Origin: Lepus europaeus
Taxonomy: Eukaryota; Chordata; Mammalia; Lagomorpha; Leporidae
Length of the DNA: 64,000 bases
Direction of reading: 5' to 3'
NCBI RefSeq assembly: GCF_033115175.1
Contig: NC_084830.1
Location: 38,633,409 to 38,697,408, forward strand
The translations under genes were made by a program, and so were the position numbers. Shown here one piece after another: positions 59,911-64,000 of this stretch (the first letter of the stretch is position 1; the number at the start of each line of letters is the position of its first letter). The notes beneath the pieces are model-generated. The model had not been told where the DNA came from. It saw only the letters and a list, made by a program, of their open reading frames with translations, and did not search any database.

Positions 59911-60231
59911 TTTTTTTGTTTTTGTTTTTGTTTTTGTTTTTATTTGACAGAGTTAGTGAGAGAGACAGAGAAAGGTCTTCCTTCCATTGGTTCACCCCAC
60001 AAATGGCCGCTATGGCCAGTGTGCTGCACCGATCCGAAGCCAGGAGCCAGGTGCTTCCTCCTGGTCTCCCACGCGGGTGCAGGCACCCAAGGACTTGGGC
60101 CATCCTCCACTGCCCTCTTGGGCCACAGCAGAGAGCTGGACTGGAAGAGGAGCAACTAGAACCTGGCGCCCATGTGGGATGCCGGTGCCTCAGGCGGAGG
60201 ATTAACCAAGTGAGCCACGACGCCGGCCCCC
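59911..60231 (-). repeat. C-repeat SINE with (TTTTTG)n tail
   Basis: Near-consensus reverse copy ending cacgacgccggccccc. The T-rich tail is a short TTTTTG repeat (59911-59940). Confidence 0.94.
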
Positions 60232-60574
60232 ACACTGGTGTTTTTACCACTGAGTGAAACTAACTTGATAGTAGGTATAGATCAGTTTTTGGAAAATGGA
60301 ATATGGTGCTAATTGTTTAAAATCAGGATTAAATGGAACAAGTAGGATGCTTAGTGGTTGGAATTTGCTTTTCAAACATAAAGAAGAGCGTAAGCCTTCT
60401 ATTATGACTAATTTCATTAATAGTTAAAGCATCATTTAGGTTTAAAGTACCTACATTGGAGAAAATGTAAGATGAATCTTTGTGTGATATATTCTCAAAT
60501 ACTACTCAGTCTTGAAATTATTGCTTATTCCAATGACACTCAAATCTTTTACTAATTGTTTGAAAACAGAATGC

Positions 60575-60715
60575 CTTTATTAAAAGCCATGATTAATTCT
60601 CAAAATAATTGTGAGGTAGATATTATTATTATTGTTATTAGAAGCAACTGAAGCTTCCAGAGTAGTGATTTTGCTTAAGGTTCACTTCTCACTACTGCTG
60701 TTCTCTTCATATAGA
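60575..60715 (-). repeat. MIR-like SINE fragment
   Basis: Antisense: aattgtgaggtagatattat, ttgcttaaggttcacttctc. Confidence 0.5.
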
Positions 60716-60739
60716 GGCCCATTTTTGGTTGACGTCATT

Positions 60740-61184
60740 GTAATAGCCTTCACTTAGTCTTGGCTCTAGTCTCGCCCTAGATTGATCAGATCATACACAG
60801 CAGCAGCCAGAGTAACTTTAAAGTATGAATCTGATTATGTAACTTTCTTACTTAAAACCTAACAGGAATTCCCTATTCTTATAATCCAACACATAATAAT
60901 CTAAATTGACTAGAGCCTTCATGATCTCTTCTTATCTTTTTGACTTATCTCTTGTCATTCCCCTTAACTGCTGCCCTTCCGCCTGCTGTATACTGTGTTA
61001 GTAACTTACTGCATGTGTTTCTCTTGTGTGCAGGGCTTTGTACATACTCTTCCCTCTGTCTGGCTTTGTCTTCCTTCCTCTGCCACTTTCTTTACCAGGC
61101 TAACTCCTGCTAACCTTTGAGCTTTCCCTTAGGGGCTAGTTCCTTTGCAGTCTTCCCTGATTCCTCAAAACACAGTGCCATCTT
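60740..61184 (+). mobile_element. L2 LINE 3' region, interrupted by an L1
   Basis: Sense: gcagcagccagagtaacttt, gaatctgattatgtaacttt, cttcatgatctcttcttatc, ctgcccttccgcctgctgta, actcttccctctgtctggct, ttcctttgcagtcttccctg. The right side of the break begins at 62742. Confidence 0.8.
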
Positions 61185-61727
61185 TGTTTTTTAATCTTTA
61201 TTTTTAACAGATTCATTATGATTTGTAGATACAATTCTAAGAACATGATATCCCCCTTTCTCTTCCTCGTACCATCTTTCTTGTCCCTTTTTCTTTTTTT
61301 TTAGTTTTTGAATTAATAAAAAGGCTTAATACTTCATCAACTAAGAAGTTTAGCAAGTAAATAAAAATACCCTAATTTATTGGAAATATAGACAATGGCT
61401 ATAAGCAACAATTGAATGGAAAAATGAGCATTTCACCCATATACAATAGATTTTAAAGTAGTCAAAGATTATTAAATTGTAGTAGTATATCTTGACCATT
61501 GGTTTGACAAAGTTATAAAATAGACTTTTGTAAAACTATATTTGCAGCAGTACTGATACACATAGGCATTTGTTTTCCTTTGTTTTTCATATTTTAGCTC
61601 CCACAAAGAACACACAGTATTTGTCTTTCTGGATCCAGCTTATTTCACTCAACATGATGCGTCCATTTTGCTGCAAATGGTAGAATTTCATTCTTTTTTA
61701 TAACTGCATAATAATAGTCCATTGTGT

Positions 61728-61817
61728 ATATGTATATATGTGTATACATATATATATACACATTGTGTATACATATATATGTGTGTGTGTATATATATAT
61801 ATATATACACACACACC
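61728..61817 (+). repeat. (TG)/(TA) compound microsatellite inside L1
   Basis: Alternating TATATG, TGTGTG and TATATA blocks ending in ACACACAC, next to the nested SINE. Confidence 0.9.
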
Positions 61818-61824
61818 ACATTTT

Positions 61825-62152
61825 TTTTTTTTTGACAGGCAGAGTGGACAGTGAGAGAGAGACAGAGAGAAAGGTCTTCCTTTTGCCGTTGGTTCACCCT
61901 CCAATGGCCGCCGCGGTAGGCGCGCTGCGGCCAGCGCACTGCGCTGATCCGAAGCCAGGAGCCAGGTGCTTCTCCTGGTCTCCCAGGAGGGCCCAAGGAC
62001 TTGGGCCATCCTCCACTGCACTCACGGGCCACAGCAGAGAGCTGGCCTGGAAGAGGGGCAACCGGGACAGGATCGGTGCCCCGACCGGGACTAGAACCCG
62101 GTGTGGCGGCGCCTCAAGGCGGAGGATTAGCCTAGTGAGCTGCGGCGCCGGC
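61825..62152 (-). repeat. C-repeat SINE, young subfamily, nested in L1
   Basis: Near-consensus reverse copy ending tgagctgcggcgccggcc. The duplication ccacatttt is at 61816-61824 and 62153-62161. The L1 text resumes at ctttaaccattcatcgg. Confidence 0.95.
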
Positions 62153-62771
62153 CCACATTTTCTTTAACCATTCATCGGATGATGGACTCCTTGGTTGGTT
62201 CCAAATTTTGGCTGTTGTGAACAGTGCTGCTATAACCATGGTGGTGCAGATATCCCTTTGATACAGTGTGTTCAAGTCTTTTAGGTATATAATCCAGTAG
62301 TGAGATTGCTGGATTATATAGCAAGCCTATTTCTAGTTTCTTAAGAAATCTTCACATTGTTTCCCACAGTGGCTTTGTTGATTTACATTCCCACCAACAG
62401 TGTATAAAAATGTTCCCCTCTGTCCACATCCTTGCATTTGTTACTTTGTGTTTTGGATTTTCACCGTTTGGACAAGGATGAGGTAATACCTCATTTTGAT
62501 TTTGATTTGCATTTCCCTGATGGCTAGTGATGTTGAGCACTTTTTCATATATTTGGTGGTCATTTGTGTTTCTTCTTTTGAGAACTGTCTATTGAAGTCC
62601 TTTGCCCATTTCTCAAGTGGACTGGTTTTTTTGTTGTTGCGTTTTGTAAGTTGCTGATATATTTGGGATATTAATCCTCTGTCAGATAGGTGGTTTGCAA
62701 TTATTTTTTCCCATTCTATTGGATGTTACTTCACTCTGTAACACAGTGCCATCTTAAAAGCATCTCAGAGA

Positions 62772-64000
62772 TGGGCCAAGGACCTAAATAGACATTTTTC
62801 AAAAGAGGAAATCCAAATGGCCAACAGATACATGAAAAAATTTCAGGATCACAAGCAATCAGGGAAATGCAAATCAAATTTTACGTCACCCTGGTTAGAA
62901 TGGCTTACATACAGAAATCAACTAACAACAGATGCTGGCGAGGATGTGGGGGAAAAGGCACACTAATCTACTGTTGGTGGGGATGCAAACTGGTAAAGCC
63001 ACTATGGAAGACAGTTTGGAGATTCCTCAGAAACCTGAATATAGCCCTTTCCACACGACTCAGCCATCCCACTCCTCAGAGTCTACCCAAGGAAAATTAA
63101 ACTGGCAAATAAAAGAACTATCTGCACATTGTTTATTGCAGCTCAGTTCACAATAGCTAAGACATGGGATCAACCTAAATGCCCATCAACAAAGACTGGA
63201 TAAAGAAATTATGGAATATGTACTCTATAGAATACTACACAATGGTTAAAAAAAAATGAAATGCGGTCATTTGCAAGACAATGGATAAATCTGAAAAATA
63301 TCATACTGAGTGAAATAAGCCAGTCCTAAAGGGACAAATATCATATGTTCTGCTTGATCTGTGACAACTAACTGAGCACCTAAAAGGAAGCCTGTAGAAG
63401 TGAAACTGACACTATGAGAAACAATGACTTGATCGGTCCTTGTCCTAACTGTTGAGGAACAGCTTACTATTTTATTCTTTTCAACATTTTCTTTTTCTAC
63501 TTAATACTATTGGTTGAACTCCTTAATTAATACACTGTTATTCTTTGGTGTTTAAATTTAACTGAAAAGTGATCCCTGTTAAAATTAAGAGTGGGAATAA
63601 GAGGGAGGAGATGTACAGTTTGGCACATGCTAATGGTAGAGCTAGAAACATGCCATGGGACTCCAAATTCCATTAAGTTGGTAGGTACCAATGCCATCTT
63701 ACTAGTTAAAGTGATCAGTTTAAGTTCATAATCATAAAGATAGGATTAAGTGTCAAAGGGATCATGTAAATAAGACCAGTGTCTGCTAATAATAATTGAT
63801 AGAATTAAAAAGGAGAGAATGATCCAACATGGGAAGCGAGATACACAGCAGACTCATAGAATGGCAAATGCCCTGAACAGCACTCTGGCCTCAGAATTAG
63901 CCCTTAAGGCATTCAGATCTGGCTAAAAATAAAAAGCCCATGAGAGTTTCTCAGGCATGGAAAGCCAAGACATTGTGGCAAAAAATTACCTAAATGAAAG
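62772..64000 (+). mobile_element. L1 LINE, sense, runs off the right end
   Basis: Starts gatgggccaaggacctaaat in the ORF2 C-terminal region. 62867-63100 carries VRMAYIQKSTNNRCWRGCGG, frame-broken. The lagomorph-type L1 3'UTR then continues, ending in the window with caacatgggaagcgagatac, agaatggcaaatgccctgaa and ggcatggaaagccaagacat. It is 5'-truncated. The 3' end and target duplication are outside the window. Confidence 0.88.

Larger units (their letters stand above)
61185..62741 (-). mobile_element. L1 LINE, 5'-truncated, antisense in LRP12 intron 1
   Basis: Antisense 3'UTR (gatttgtagatacaattcta, 61214-61233) leads into the ORF2 C-terminus. 62352-62540 reads [16 protein letters not shown], with stops and frameshifts around it. 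The 16-base duplication aacacagtgccatctt ends near 61184 on the left and lies at 62742-62757 on the right. 3' end on the left, 5' truncation on the right. It contains a TG/TA tract and a SINE. Coding regions are dead. Confidence 0.9.
54439..64000 (+). other. 5' part of LRP12 intron 1
   Basis: The intron runs off the window. Its first 600 bases are CpG island. 55060-58740 is AT-rich and mostly without repeats I can name; a degraded MER5-like trace may lie near 57660-57715. From 58740 onward it carries SINEs, an L2, a MIR and two L1 copies listed separately. No convincing internal exon was seen. ORFs in 55000-58700 are short and lack splice context or recognisable protein content. Confidence 0.8.

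Noticed and set aside
62352..63156. Single inverted (twin-primed) L1 joining the two intronic copies
   Set aside because: Both copies contain the same ORF2 segment and each has its own 3'UTR. The left copy has its own complete target duplication.

Overview
This is mammalian nuclear DNA, almost certainly from a lagomorph such as rabbit or hare. The diagnostic signal is at least 32 copies of the tRNA-derived lagomorph C-repeat SINE. Each copy carries the GGGCCGGC-type head, a CT-rich stretch and an (AATAAA)n/A-rich tail. Lagomorph-type L1 fragments and older shared mammalian repeats (L2, MIR, MaLR LTRs, MER2/MER5/Tigger-type DNA elements) are also present.

Only one protein-coding exon can be supported. 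A roughly 1.6 kb CpG island (about 53390-55060) contains a start codon at 54360 in good context. It opens a signal-peptide-encoding first coding exon (54360-54438) that ends at a textbook GTGAGT donor. The 26 encoded residues match my recollection of the N-terminus of LRP12, a CUB/LDLR-class-A receptor on human 8q22.3. The rest of the gene lies beyond the right edge. The 5' leader holds short CGG/CCG triplet runs; the human LRP12 5'UTR carries the CGG repeat whose expansion causes oculopharyngodistal myopathy type 1.

Layout: 1-53390 is intergenic, repeat-rich sequence upstream of LRP12. This fits the known gene-poor interval between ZFPM2 and LRP12. 53390-55060 is the promoter CpG island with exon 1. 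54439-64000 is the start of LRP12 intron 1, with several SINEs, an antisense L1 inserted in an L2, and a second L1 running off the right end.

The most informative content is the layering of transposons. An old antisense L1 (about 10240-13965) was invaded by a MER2-like element, an LTR-like element and then six SINEs. A MIR is split by an L1 whose 5' part is inverted in the exact geometry of twin priming (about 35829-37356). Two SINEs are stacked at the edge of a MER5 element. A clean 16-base target duplication flanks an intronic L1 (61185-62741). No RNA gene, CRISPR array, intact transposase or reverse transcriptase ORF, or new biological system was found. Repeat names come from recognition by eye, so boundaries are approximate unless a target-site duplication is given.
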